The translations under genes were made by a program, and so were the position numbers. Below, piece after piece: positions 22,069 through 30,499 of a stretch of DNA of 59,431 nucleotides. Source of the DNA: a virus; the IMG/VR virus record IMGVR_UViG_3300043313_002478, positions 1 to 59,431 of that record; one strand, 5' to 3'. Under the pieces are notes generated by a model. It was not told where the DNA came from. It saw nothing but the letters and a program-made list of their open reading frames with translations, and did not search any database. How positions within the stretch are numbered: position 1 is the first letter of the stretch; every line of letters starts with the position of its first letter.

Positions 22069-22314
22069 ATGTCACAGCGCGGACCTATTTCCACCCCGTA
22101 CGACGAAGCGGTCTGCCCGACCCCTGGCGGTGAACCGGCCGGCGGCGGCTCCAGCGGCGGCTTCGACATCGGCCCGGGTTCCGCCAAGGCGGCGCCCAAT
22201 TCCGTGAGCGGCCTGCCCAACGCGGTCGACACCTTCGACATCACCGGGGGCGTCCCCGCGCAGGTCGAGATGCCGCCGATTGCGTCCCCCGGGACGTTCA
22301 AGCCGGGCAAGTAA
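22069..22314 (+). CDS. Small Gly/Pro-rich hypothetical protein
   Basis: 81 residues from ATG 22069 (AAGGAG seven bases upstream). Low-complexity and probably disordered (GGGSSGGFDIGPGSAK), no catalytic residues. Possible minor virion component. Confidence 0.45.
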   Translation: MSQRGPISTPYDEAVCPTPGGEPAGGGSSGGFDIGPGSAKAAPNSVSGLPNAVDTFDITGGVPAQVEMPPIASPGTFKPGK

Positions 22315-22347
22315 GCCCCTCGCGGGGGCGTGTAGGAGCCACACACC

Positions 22348-22851
22348 ATGCAGGTCGGCCAACTGACGATCGCCCGCACCAACCCCAACACCCAGTTCAT
22401 CGGGGCGTTGGCGCAGAACGCGGCCGACACGGTGAACATGCCCGGGGTGCCGGCGGGGCAGTCCTCCGCCGACGGCTACCTCGATGGCTCGGTCGCGCCC
22501 GGGTCCGCCCGGATGCGGATCCGCTCCCTCACGGTCATCAGCGTCGAGAACCTCGCGTGGGAAGTGTGGCTGTGGGCCAAGGATACCTTCGCCACCGGCG
22601 CCGGGACCTTCCCGACCGGGCAGGTGTTCCCCCTCGCCAAGTATTCGTTCCAGGCCGGCGATGCCGTGCGGATCGCCGCCGCGGGCCTCTACTACTACAA
22701 CCTGAACGGGATTGACCTCCCCTACGAGGACGCGGACGCCTCAGGGGAACTCCACCTCATGCTGATCAACCGGTCGGCCGCGGCCAAAACGGCGGGCGCG
22801 GGCGGCGCGGTCCAGCTCCAGTTCGCCTGCGAACCGACGCTGGGGTTCTAA
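22348..22851 (+). CDS. Putative structural protein
   Basis: 167 residues, TAGGAG upstream. Beta-sandwich-like pattern with repeated hydrophobic strands (MRIRSLTVISVENLAWEVWLW, AVRIAAAGLYYYNLNG, GELHLMLINRS). Looks like a phage adhesin or fibre-base domain. It opens a group of tail-type genes. Confidence 0.5.
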   Translation: MQVGQLTIARTNPNTQFIGALAQNAADTVNMPGVPAGQSSADGYLDGSVAPGSARMRIRSLTVISVENLAWEVWLWAKDTFATGAGTFPTGQVFPLAKYSFQAGDAVRIAAAGLYYYNLNGIDLPYEDADASGELHLMLINRSAAAKTAGAGGAVQLQFACEPTLGF

Positions 22852-22853
22852 CC

Positions 22854-23138
22854 GTGGCCTGGCTGCGACGGCTGGCGGTCGCGCTCGGGCGGTGGCTGGT
22901 GTCGTGGGAGGAAGGGTTGCCCTCGGCGGCCCCCCGGCTCTCCCCCGAGGCCCAGCTCGTTCGGGACGCCATGCGCGCGTGTGGCCTGAACGCCGACGAC
23001 GCCACTCTCGATACCGATATCTTGCGGACGGGCAAACTCGGGGAGGTCCTCCTCCACGCGGTGGAACTCCAGAACCGCGATGAGACCCTCCGCACCGTGG
23101 GGGACGTTGAACAACTCCTCCGCCGGAGCCTCCGCTAA
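22854..23138 (+). CDS. Small hypothetical helical protein
   Basis: 94 residues, GTG start two bases after the previous stop. Amphipathic N-terminal helix (WLRRLAVALGRWLVSWEEG) then polar helices. The TAA of this gene overlaps the next ATG. Possibly a tail assembly factor; not identified. Confidence 0.45.
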   Translation: MAWLRRLAVALGRWLVSWEEGLPSAAPRLSPEAQLVRDAMRACGLNADDATLDTDILRTGKLGEVLLHAVELQNRDETLRTVGDVEQLLRRSLR

Positions 23139-24823
23139 TGCGCCTCTGGCAATTATTCGAGGTGATCTTCCCCAACGAGGGGGTCCCGGTTGGCGGGAAA
23201 TCCAACCTCGGGGTGTTTGTCCCCCTGAACGTGGACGCCAGCGGGAACCTGCTCGTGTCGGTCACCGGCGCCGGGAGCGGCGGGACGTCATCGAGTTTCG
23301 GCGCCGCGTTCCCGGGTGCGGGCACGGCCGCTGGGTTCAAGTCGTTTGCCGGATCCACCATGGAGCCCGGCAATTTGGACGCCTCGGGGAACCTGCTGGT
23401 CAACGTCGCCGCGGGCTCCGGGTCCAACCCGGCTGCGGGCGCGACGGGCTCGGCCGTCCCCTCCAGCGCGGACTACATCGGGCTGAACGTCGGCGGGACC
23501 CTCCGTGGCGCGGTCGGCTTCGACCTCGATAGCGGCGCGGGCACCCAGTACGGCCTGGGCGTCAACCTTCGCAAGATTGCCAGCGGTGGCTCGGTCGAGG
23601 CGGGGACCTCCACCGACCCCCTACGGATTGACCCCACGGGCACGACCACCCAACCCATCAGCGCCGTCGCGTTGCCCCTCGCGCCCCTGGCGGCCACGAC
23701 CACGCTCCAGACCACCGGGAACACCTCGCTCGGGGCGATCGACACCAATGCGGGTGCGCAGGCCGACGCGGCGGTCACCGGTGACAACTCCGGGACCCTC
23801 TCGTCCAAGCTGCGCGGGATCAACAAAATCCTCGCGGCGGTGTGGGACTCGGGCAACAACTGGCTCAAGGTCAGTCTCCAGAACACCACGATTGCCGTGA
23901 CCCAGTCCGGCTCGTGGGTGCTGTCGGCCGGCAGCGCGATCATCGGGAAAGTCGGCATCGATCAAACGACCCCGGGGACCACGAACAAGGTGTCGATCGG
24001 GACCGATGGGGTGGTCACCCTCGCGGCGGGCTCGGCCATCGTCGGCAAGGTGGGGATCGACCAGACCACCCCCGGCACCACGAACCTCGTCGCGGCCGGG
24101 CAGAACGGCACCTGGACCGTCCAGCCCGGCAACACCGCGAACACCACCGCGTGGAAGGTGGACGGGAGCGCGGTCACCCAGCCGATCAGCGGCACGGTCA
24201 CCGCCAACGCGGGGACCAACCTCAACACCTCGGCCCTCGCGCTCGAAGCCTCCCTGGTCAAGTTGCCGGTGGCGCAGGGGTCGACCACCGCCGGCCAGAG
24301 CGGTCCACTCGCCCAGGGCGCGGTGACCACGTCGGCCCCGTCCTACACGACCGCCCAGACCTCGCCGCTGTCGTTGGATACCAGCGGGAACCTGCGCGCG
24401 ACCGTCGTCCAGAGCGGTACGTGGACGGTGCAGCCGGGCAATACCCCGAACACCTCGCCGTGGCTGGTGACCGTCGGACACGGCAAGACGCTCAAGACCG
24501 TCGCGGGGTCCCTCACTGCCGATACCGACATCATCGCGGCGGTGTCGTCCAAGCGCCTCAAGGTGTACGCCTACGCGTTCTGGACGTTTGCGACCAACGC
24601 GGATGTGATCCTCCTGAAGTCGAACGGCGCCGGCGGGACCCTCCTCTGGAACGTGATCCTCCAAGGCACCTCGTCTCCAGCGACGGGGTCAGGCGCGAAC
24701 CTCGCGGTGGCGGTTCCCACGTTCCTGTTCGCCACCGTGGCGGGCGAGAAGCTCACGGTGGACGTGGCCAACGGCGACACCATCTACTACAGCGTCAGCT
24801 ACTGGGACGACGACGCGACCTAG
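23138..24823 (+). CDS. Tail fibre-like protein with internal repeats
   Basis: 561 residues, rich in Gly, Ser, Thr and Asn. Contains internal repeats: GKVGIDQTTPGTTN twice (about residues 271-284 and 301-314) and GTWTVQPGNT twice (near 327 and 428). This long repetitive beta structure is typical of trimeric fibres. The C-terminal 100 residues form a separate globular tip (KRLKVYAYAFWTFATNADVIL). No signal peptide. Confidence 0.6.
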   Translation: MRLWQLFEVIFPNEGVPVGGKSNLGVFVPLNVDASGNLLVSVTGAGSGGTSSSFGAAFPGAGTAAGFKSFAGSTMEPGNLDASGNLLVNVAAGSGSNPAAGATGSAVPSSADYIGLNVGGTLRGAVGFDLDSGAGTQYGLGVNLRKIASGGSVEAGTSTDPLRIDPTGTTTQPISAVALPLAPLAATTTLQTTGNTSLGAIDTNAGAQADAAVTGDNSGTLSSKLRGINKILAAVWDSGNNWLKVSLQNTTIAVTQSGSWVLSAGSAIIGKVGIDQTTPGTTNKVSIGTDGVVTLAAGSAIVGKVGIDQTTPGTTNLVAAGQNGTWTVQPGNTANTTAWKVDGSAVTQPISGTVTANAGTNLNTSALALEASLVKLPVAQGSTTAGQSGPLAQGAVTTSAPSYTTAQTSPLSLDTSGNLRATVVQSGTWTVQPGNTPNTSPWLVTVGHGKTLKTVAGSLTADTDIIAAVSSKRLKVYAYAFWTFATNADVILLKSNGAGGTLLWNVILQGTSSPATGSGANLAVAVPTFLFATVAGEKLTVDVANGDTIYYSVSYWDDDAT

Positions 24824-24826
24824 CCC

Positions 24827-25981
24827 ATGGCGCTGCATTCCTTCGGCACGACGTTCGGGTGTTCGATCCGGGCCAGCATGGCTCAGATCGCTCCCGGCTT
24901 CGATGCGGCGACAGTGTCACCGGGGTCGTGGCGGCTGCTCGTGGGGCTCCGTCCCAATCACGGTGGGCCGGGCAACTGCATGGTCGCCTACGCGCCGATT
25001 GGGGGCGTGAACCACGACTACAAGGTGGGGGTGTTCTTCGACCTGACTGGGACCGGGTTCAACGGGACGAGTCTGCACGGGTCGCTGCTCTCCCCGTGGG
25101 GGACCCTCCCGCATCTGGTCCCCAAAACCGACTGGCCGACCAAGATCATCTCCTGCCGCCTGAAGTACTCCACCTGGGACGACGTCGCCCTCACCTGGGC
25201 GGCCGACGGCGAGCTCGATCTCCGCATCGACGACGCGGTGGTGTACAGCGTCACCGGGCAGACACTCACCTTCGGCTCACCGACGTATTTCTTCACGCAC
25301 GGGCGGCAATGTGCGGTGGCCATGGTCCAGTGCGGGATCTCCGACGGCCCGTGGTGGACGACCACCGAGGACTACCCCACCTTCGTCGGTGCCCAGCACG
25401 TCCCGGTCGGCTCGAACATCAAGTTTTACTTCGACTTCGCCGACATGACGATGCCCGCCGGGTGGACCGTGCGGAGTTCGGTAGGGCTCACGGAGTTGCC
25501 GCTGTTCCGGCCCGACGGCGGCCTCGACAACACCGCCGCGATGACGACCGGGACGGCGCCCATGTCCATCTCGAACTGGGACAGCGACAACTACGACTAT
25601 CTCCCCTTCCAGGGGATGGGGTTCATCGACTCGTTCGAGCCGGTCGTGACCACCGGCTCGTTGAGCATCTCCAAGTCCCTGGAGACCCCCGACCCGACCG
25701 CCGAGTTTCTGTTCACCTGCGGGCCGGGGCTCGACCCCGCGACCTTCACCCTCAAGGGGGGCGAATCCCGCCTCTACAGCGGGGTGGTGCCCGGGAGCGG
25801 GTATTTCGTCACCGAGTCCCCGGCGACCGGCTGGGTCCAGACCGGGGTGGTCATCTCCAACGGGAGCCCCGGGGCGATTGTCGTGGCGGCGGATGTGGTC
25901 ACGACCGTCGCGTTCAGCAATGCGCTGACCCCGTTTACCCCCAGCGGATGCGTCCCCGATTGGCAGAGCCCGGTCGACTAG
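24827..25981 (+). CDS. Adhesin with SpaA/prealbumin-like C-terminal domain
   Basis: 384 residues. N-terminal 290 residues look like a concanavalin/LamG-type beta sandwich (DYKVGVFFDLTGTGF, DGELDLRIDDAVVYSV). The last 95 residues (GSLSISKSLE ... TVAFSNAL) match the Cna-B/SpaA-like repeat pattern: S-I-S-K, F-x-x-x-x-G-G-E-S, then Y-F-V-T-E and a final T-V-A-F-S-N. Such domains are common in Gram-positive surface adhesins, less so in phage tails. Probably a receptor-binding part. Confidence 0.5.
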   Translation: MALHSFGTTFGCSIRASMAQIAPGFDAATVSPGSWRLLVGLRPNHGGPGNCMVAYAPIGGVNHDYKVGVFFDLTGTGFNGTSLHGSLLSPWGTLPHLVPKTDWPTKIISCRLKYSTWDDVALTWAADGELDLRIDDAVVYSVTGQTLTFGSPTYFFTHGRQCAVAMVQCGISDGPWWTTTEDYPTFVGAQHVPVGSNIKFYFDFADMTMPAGWTVRSSVGLTELPLFRPDGGLDNTAAMTTGTAPMSISNWDSDNYDYLPFQGMGFIDSFEPVVTTGSLSISKSLETPDPTAEFLFTCGPGLDPATFTLKGGESRLYSGVVPGSGYFVTESPATGWVQTGVVISNGSPGAIVVAADVVTTVAFSNALTPFTPSGCVPDWQSPVD

Positions 25982-26008
25982 AGTAGACTCCCGGCTGGTC
26001 ACAGATTT

Positions 26009-27871
26009 ATGCCACGCCTCAGTCCCTCAGGTGAGCGGGTCGTCTACGGCATCGACGGGCAGGTGCGGGTGCTGGTCAATGGGGTGACGGTCACCGTCCC
26101 GACCCCTCGCGCGGGGGCCTGGTCCTTCCAAGGCGAGACGATCGTGGGCGGGGGCGGGGTCGACCCCACCACCGGGAAATTCGGCACCCTCCGCTACCAC
26201 CTCGATACCGGGGTGCTGGACGTCCTCGACACCGCCGCCAACAGCAACTTCACGGGTTGGGGCGGCGCGTGGCACAGCGGGACCAAACCGATTGAATTGA
26301 TCGGCCCACCCCCGTTTGGGCTGCCCGGCGCGGTGTTGTACGACAACTCCGCCGGCGCGGGGTACGGGATGGTCACCCGGCAGGGGTATGCCGTCGCGCG
26401 GGTGAACGCGGCCACCTCACCCACCGGGACGGTGTTCTTCGCGCCGGACGGGTCCACGGGCCCGGCGACCTGGCCGACGGCGATTGCGCTGGCCGCCAAT
26501 GACGGCTGGCTCCTCCTACGCTACCCCGATGGCCGGGTGGCGTTCTCCACGGATGCCCCCACGGTGCACCGGACCCTCCTTGGTACCCCCGTGGCGCTGG
26601 CCGCCGTCGGTCCCGTCGTCTACATCGTCGAGTGGCAGGCGTCGTTTTCGCGGGTGATCCTCCGCCCGATCGACTCGGTGTTCGGCTGGGTGGTGTCCGC
26701 CAGCGGGCACGACTTCTACCCCGATGTGGTGTACGCCACCGACTCACTCCTCCACGTGGTGTCGTCGTGGGGCGCCGGGGAGCACCCGGGCGAACTCCAG
26801 ACCTACCTGTTCAACCCGGCCTCCACGGCGGGGCAGGTGGACCTGAGCGTCCCCTCGACCCCGGCGATGCCGCCCGTGACCGACGTCGCGTGGGTGGGCC
26901 GCCCGGCGGCGATGGCCGTGTATTGCTTCGCGGATGTGTCCACGCCCGGGCATTACACCCTCCCCGTGCGGCCGACCGTGCCCCCGCAGGACCCGGTCGC
27001 GGAAACCTCCTACTGGGACGGGACCGATATCCCGGTCGACTGGCTGCTGGCCCAACCCCTCTGGCGGCCCGTAGGGTTCCCCTGCTACCGCATCCACGGC
27101 GAGGGCCTCGATGCCTTCAAGGCCCGCATCACGACCGCCTATCACGTCGTGACCGCGCACGGGTACCGTCCGGCGCCGGTGTTTGGGCTCCACTCGGGGT
27201 GGACCTCTGCCGGCCGCTTCCGTACCGAGGTCGAAGTGGCCGAGGGGATTGTCGCCACCTCGCACCTGTCGGACCTCGACGCTACCCCTCTCGCGTGCGC
27301 GTTTGCCGCCGGCCGTGGGAACCTCCCCGACGGCCGCCCTGATGTGCTGCCGTCGGCGTGGGCGTATTTCGACGCGTACATGGCGGGGATTCCCAGCGCC
27401 GCCGACTGGCCCACCCCGCCACCTGACCCGGGGCCTGAGCCCCCGATTCCCCCGGAGCCCCCCATGCCGACGTCACGCAAAGTCTCGATCGCGTCCCGCG
27501 TGTTGAACACCCGCTTCGGCGACCCCGATCAGGGGTTCGAGGAACGCCCGACGATCGACAAGCCGCTCTCGCCCAAGGACCCGTGGCCGATGACCACCGG
27601 GCTCATCCAGGGTGACGAGACGTACACCCTCCAGACCTCGCCGTCAGGGGCGCCGTACCTCCGTTGGCCGAACGGCAACGTCATCGCCATCCGCAAGGAC
27701 GGCGGGCCGAACAATCTCGGGGGGAACCTCGCCGAAACCCCATGGCCCGGCGACACCTACGAACCGGGCCGCGACGAGAAGTTGGCCAAGACCGCCCAGG
27801 CCAACGTCTACGCCGAAGCGGAGCCGCCGGCCGGACGCGCCGCGGTAGCGTTCGCGCTGGTGTCCCTTTGA
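26009..27871 (+). CDS. Tail protein, beta-propeller-like; N-terminal half of a likely +1 frameshift fusion
   Basis: 620 residues. The first 320 residues alternate strands and turns (GERVVYGIDGQVRVLVNG; repeats with V-V-Y and W-x-x-G) in a way that suggests a propeller. Residues 330-470 contain SYWDGTDIP, YRIHGEGLDAFKARI and LHSGW, like part of a sugar-cleaving domain. A Pro-rich linker (PPDPGPEPPIPPEPP) and a beta domain follow. It ends ...VSL at CTT-TGA-C; the next frame is open across the stop and continues 327 residues. Confidence 0.6.
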   Translation: MPRLSPSGERVVYGIDGQVRVLVNGVTVTVPTPRAGAWSFQGETIVGGGGVDPTTGKFGTLRYHLDTGVLDVLDTAANSNFTGWGGAWHSGTKPIELIGPPPFGLPGAVLYDNSAGAGYGMVTRQGYAVARVNAATSPTGTVFFAPDGSTGPATWPTAIALAANDGWLLLRYPDGRVAFSTDAPTVHRTLLGTPVALAAVGPVVYIVEWQASFSRVILRPIDSVFGWVVSASGHDFYPDVVYATDSLLHVVSSWGAGEHPGELQTYLFNPASTAGQVDLSVPSTPAMPPVTDVAWVGRPAAMAVYCFADVSTPGHYTLPVRPTVPPQDPVAETSYWDGTDIPVDWLLAQPLWRPVGFPCYRIHGEGLDAFKARITTAYHVVTAHGYRPAPVFGLHSGWTSAGRFRTEVEVAEGIVATSHLSDLDATPLACAFAAGRGNLPDGRPDVLPSAWAYFDAYMAGIPSAADWPTPPPDPGPEPPIPPEPPMPTSRKVSIASRVLNTRFGDPDQGFEERPTIDKPLSPKDPWPMTTGLIQGDETYTLQTSPSGAPYLRWPNGNVIAIRKDGGPNNLGGNLAETPWPGDTYEPGRDEKLAKTAQANVYAEAEPPAGRAAVAFALVSL

Positions 27872-27872
27872 C
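27866..27872 (+). other. Putative +1 programmed frameshift site CTT-TGA-C
   Basis: The last sense codon CTT (27866-27868) and the stop TGA (27869-27871) followed by C form the exact heptamer used in bacterial prfB for +1 frameshifting. After slipping to TTT the next codon is GAC at 27870, which opens the 327-residue downstream frame. I see no prfB-like AGGGGG stimulator just upstream, only GGTG. Confidence 0.6.
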
Positions 27873-28853
27873 CCGGATATCCCTGCGCCACCCTCGGGTC
27901 CGCTCCGCGCGCTCCTGACCGTCCGCGGGAACTACCCCTATGGACCCAAGGGTCCCACCCGCCCCGACGGCTCCCGCGACTGGGACGACCTCACCTGTGT
28001 CGAGGACAACGCCTTCTTCCTCGACGAACTCGAACACGTCTGGCGCCGGGATGTCGGTCTCGCCGCGCGCATCCTGACGGAGTCGATCGCCAAGGGGATC
28101 AACGCGATCACCGTGGGCCCGGTCTACGCCGGTGGGTACCACGGCTGGTGGCCGGACACGAATTGGGTCGGGCAGGACCCGTCTACGTTTGCCGACTTCT
28201 GCGAGTGGGTGGCGGGGTTTGGCCTCTCCATCACCCTCGTCGTGTTCCCCGACTGCGGCATCTACTGGCACGGGACCGAAGCCGGGTGGGACTGGGCCGC
28301 GATCGACCGTGACCTCAAACCCCTCTACGACCAGGACCGGGTGCGCGCCGCGGTGTCGCGCGTGCAGTTCGGGTGGGAAATCTGGACCTACGTCGCCGGG
28401 ATGATCCCCGGCTACGACCGGATGCGCGCGTGGTTCCCCACCCAGGAACGCTGCTGGCACAACGGGCCCGAGCACGCCTCGCCCGGCATGGGTACCGAGG
28501 AGGAACGCCCCACGTGGCAAACGGCCGCCGACCACGGGATCCACCGCCTGCTGTTCCAGGGGTTCCCCCTCTCGACCGATCCGGCGACGATCGATCGGCC
28601 GCCGCTCGATCAGCTCAAGTACGACCTCTGGGATATGTGGCGGCGGTTCAACGGGACGGATGGGTCGCCGTGGGGTCCGACACCCATTCTCACCGAGCGC
28701 GGCACCCCCCTCGAAGTGGAGTACGCGGAAGCGGCCGCCTACGACATCACCAACCACAACGCGCCGGAGTCGATTGGGACCACCCTCGCCGACGCGGCGT
28801 TGTCGGTGGCCGGGGCCAGCCGTAACACGACCGATGGTCTGCCGAGCGCGTAG
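27870..28853 (+). CDS. TIM-barrel-like glycosidase domain, C-terminal half of the frameshift fusion
   Basis: 327 residues open from 27870 with no ATG, GTG or TTG until GTG 28113, yet the protein before that codon is clearly coding (TVRGNYPYGPKG, WDDLTCVEDNAFFLDELE, ARILTESIAKGINAITVGP). So the translation start must come from elsewhere, best explained by +1 frameshifting from 26009, giving a 947-residue protein. The alternating strands and helices, with GWWPDTNW, VVFPDCGIYW and FGWEIWTYVAGMIPGYDR, look like a glycoside-hydrolase TIM barrel. It may trim host surface glycan. Confidence 0.55.
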   Translation, partial: DPDIPAPPSGPLRALLTVRGNYPYGPKGPTRPDGSRDWDDLTCVEDNAFFLDELEHVWRRDVGLAARILTESIAKGINAITVGPVYAGGYHGWWPDTNWVGQDPSTFADFCEWVAGFGLSITLVVFPDCGIYWHGTEAGWDWAAIDRDLKPLYDQDRVRAAVSRVQFGWEIWTYVAGMIPGYDRMRAWFPTQERCWHNGPEHASPGMGTEEERPTWQTAADHGIHRLLFQGFPLSTDPATIDRPPLDQLKYDLWDMWRRFNGTDGSPWGPTPILTERGTPLEVEYAEAAAYDITNHNAPESIGTTLADAALSVAGASRNTTDGLPSA

Positions 28854-28862
28854 GGGGCACAC

Positions 28863-29180
28863 ATGCCCACCCGGGAGGACGTGGCCCTCGCGGCCTTGGT
28901 GCAGTTGATCGCCGCGCGGGTCCCCGGCACCCCGCGGGTGCTGGTGGCGCTGGCGTTCGAGTTTGGTGATGCGTGGCAGTTGGCGGTGAAACGGGATCAG
29001 GAGGAGTTGTACCCGGTGGCGGTGGCGCCGGCGCACGCGGGCGGGCCGGGCCGGAAACGGTGTATTGACGGGTTTACCAAACACAGTTGGGGAGCAGGTG
29101 ACACATGCGTACGATGCAGCTATCGGAACAAGGAACTCGCCGGGCGGATGCGAAGCTATCGGCGCGCGGTCTTGGAGTGA
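28863..29180 (+). CDS. Small zinc-knuckle hypothetical protein
   Basis: 105 residues, ATG start. N-terminal helical part (DVALAALVQLIAARV), then a short Cys cluster (KRCIDG ... HSW ... DTCVRCSYR) near residues 66-87, a possible treble-clef zinc site. Found within the tail gene group, last four bases overlapping the next gene. Confidence 0.5.
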   Translation: MPTREDVALAALVQLIAARVPGTPRVLVALAFEFGDAWQLAVKRDQEELYPVAVAPAHAGGPGRKRCIDGFTKHSWGAGDTCVRCSYRNKELAGRMRSYRRAVLE

Positions 29181-29845
29181 TTCTGGGCGGCCTGACCTGG
29201 CTGGTGTCGGTCACCGCCGCCTTCGCTCAGAACATCCCACCCACGACCACCGGCATCACCGTCGTGGCGCCGTCGTTGAATGGCACCTACATGGGGGTGC
29301 TCAACGTCGATGTGGTGATCGTCGCGCCGGCCACCCCGCCGCTCACCGCCACGCTGCGTCAGGAGGGGGTGTTCGCCCCCCTCGCCACCTCGGCCCTGAC
29401 CCTCTCGGGCAATGACCACTACATCGCGGTGTTCGCGCTCCCGGCCGTGGCCAGTCCCACCGGGATGGTCCTGACCGTCACCGACGGCACGCGCGCGGCG
29501 CAGCGGCCGTTCATGGTGGGCGTAGGGACGGTGGATCCGCTCCCGCCCCAGCCCCCCTCGGCCACCTTTACCCAGATCATGGCCCTCCTCGCGGCGATGG
29601 CGTCCCAGGCGGACACCAACCAGAAGGTCACACTCGAATCGCTGCAAAAGGGGTTCGCGCAACTCGCGCCGCTGCCCACCCCCACGGGGATCCCCTGCCG
29701 GGTGGCCAGCGCGACGACTGTGTACGCCAACGGACACTGGAAGGTCACCTTGGACTGCCCGTCGAGCATCGCGCCGGCGCCGCCCGCGAAGGAGTCCACC
29801 ATCGCCGTGTTCGGGGCCACCAGCGCCGCGATTGTGCGAAAGTAG
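29177..29845 (+). CDS. Tail-region protein with signal-peptide-like start
   Basis: 222 residues from GTG 29177, which overlaps the previous TGA (GTGA). An ATG at 29105 gives 24 more residues, but its codons (CTA, ACT, GGT) differ from the rest, so I prefer the GTG. The first 17 residues (ILGGLTWLVSVTAAFAQ) look like a cleavable signal. The body is an Ig-like beta sandwich (TTGITVVAPSLNGTYMG, LTVTDGTRAAQRPF), followed by a helix and a C-terminal pair of cysteines. Confidence 0.5.
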   Translation: MILGGLTWLVSVTAAFAQNIPPTTTGITVVAPSLNGTYMGVLNVDVVIVAPATPPLTATLRQEGVFAPLATSALTLSGNDHYIAVFALPAVASPTGMVLTVTDGTRAAQRPFMVGVGTVDPLPPQPPSATFTQIMALLAAMASQADTNQKVTLESLQKGFAQLAPLPTPTGIPCRVASATTVYANGHWKVTLDCPSSIAPAPPAKESTIAVFGATSAAIVRK

Positions 29846-29848
29846 CGC

Positions 29849-30490
29849 ATGGCCGCCGGCGACTTCGTCCAAGTCGGAAATTTCACGACCGGCATCGCCC
29901 AGAACCCAACGGTGTCCCTCGCCGGCGTAACGAACGGCAATACGTTGGTGCTGATCCACGTGAACTACAGCGGCACGGTGAACAGTATTGACGATGACAA
30001 GAGCAACACGTGGGGGGTTGCAACCGGGACCAATTTTGCCACGGCCCCGAACGTCGTCGGAGGTACGGTCACCGCCACCGTTCATTACTCAGCGAGTGTG
30101 CAGTACTTGTTGTGCTTGGCGGAATACGAAGGAAATTTGCCGCTGGGCCTCTACAGCGCCGGGCCGTTCAGTGCCGGACAAACCCCCTTCGATAGTGGAA
30201 ATATTTCTTCATCGGCTGGGTCCTCCTTGTTGGGATTGCGCGTGTCGTTCGGCGCAACACTCGCGTCGTGGCATTCTTCCTATACCCATCGCAAAAATGG
30301 AAGTGATGGGTTCATTGATGTGAGCTTGTTTGATGCGGTGAACCAAGCGGCCGGCACGAATTCCTTCTGGTGGTCTGCGACCAATCCAGCGACTTCGACG
30401 GGCAACGGAGAAATCTGTGAGTTGACCGTGGGGGGCGGGTCCCCCTCCATCTGGCCTGGTCGTCTTGCCATGACGGGTGTCGGGCGCTAG
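29849..30490 (+). CDS. Beta-sandwich tail protein of low GC
   Basis: 213 residues, three bases after the previous stop. Beta-rich, Ser/Gly/Asn-rich, with repeated NxT-type strands; the motif order (VQVGNFTTG, LVLIHVNYSG, SNTWGVATG, YLLCLAEYEG) is that of phage proteins that sit on fibres. Third codon positions are much less GC-rich than in its neighbours (lines in this gene are near 50-53% GC against about 67%), so it is probably a recent acquisition. Confidence 0.55.
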   Translation: MAAGDFVQVGNFTTGIAQNPTVSLAGVTNGNTLVLIHVNYSGTVNSIDDDKSNTWGVATGTNFATAPNVVGGTVTATVHYSASVQYLLCLAEYEGNLPLGLYSAGPFSAGQTPFDSGNISSSAGSSLLGLRVSFGATLASWHSSYTHRKNGSDGFIDVSLFDAVNQAAGTNSFWWSATNPATSTGNGEICELTVGGGSPSIWPGRLAMTGVGR

Positions 30491-30493
30491 ACT
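30488..30493 (+). promoter_or_regulatory. Leaderless -10-like box TAGACT
   Basis: TAGACT ends six bases (CCCCCC) before ATG 30500; no Shine-Dalgarno site. Confidence 0.5.
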
Positions 30494-30499
30494 CCCCCC

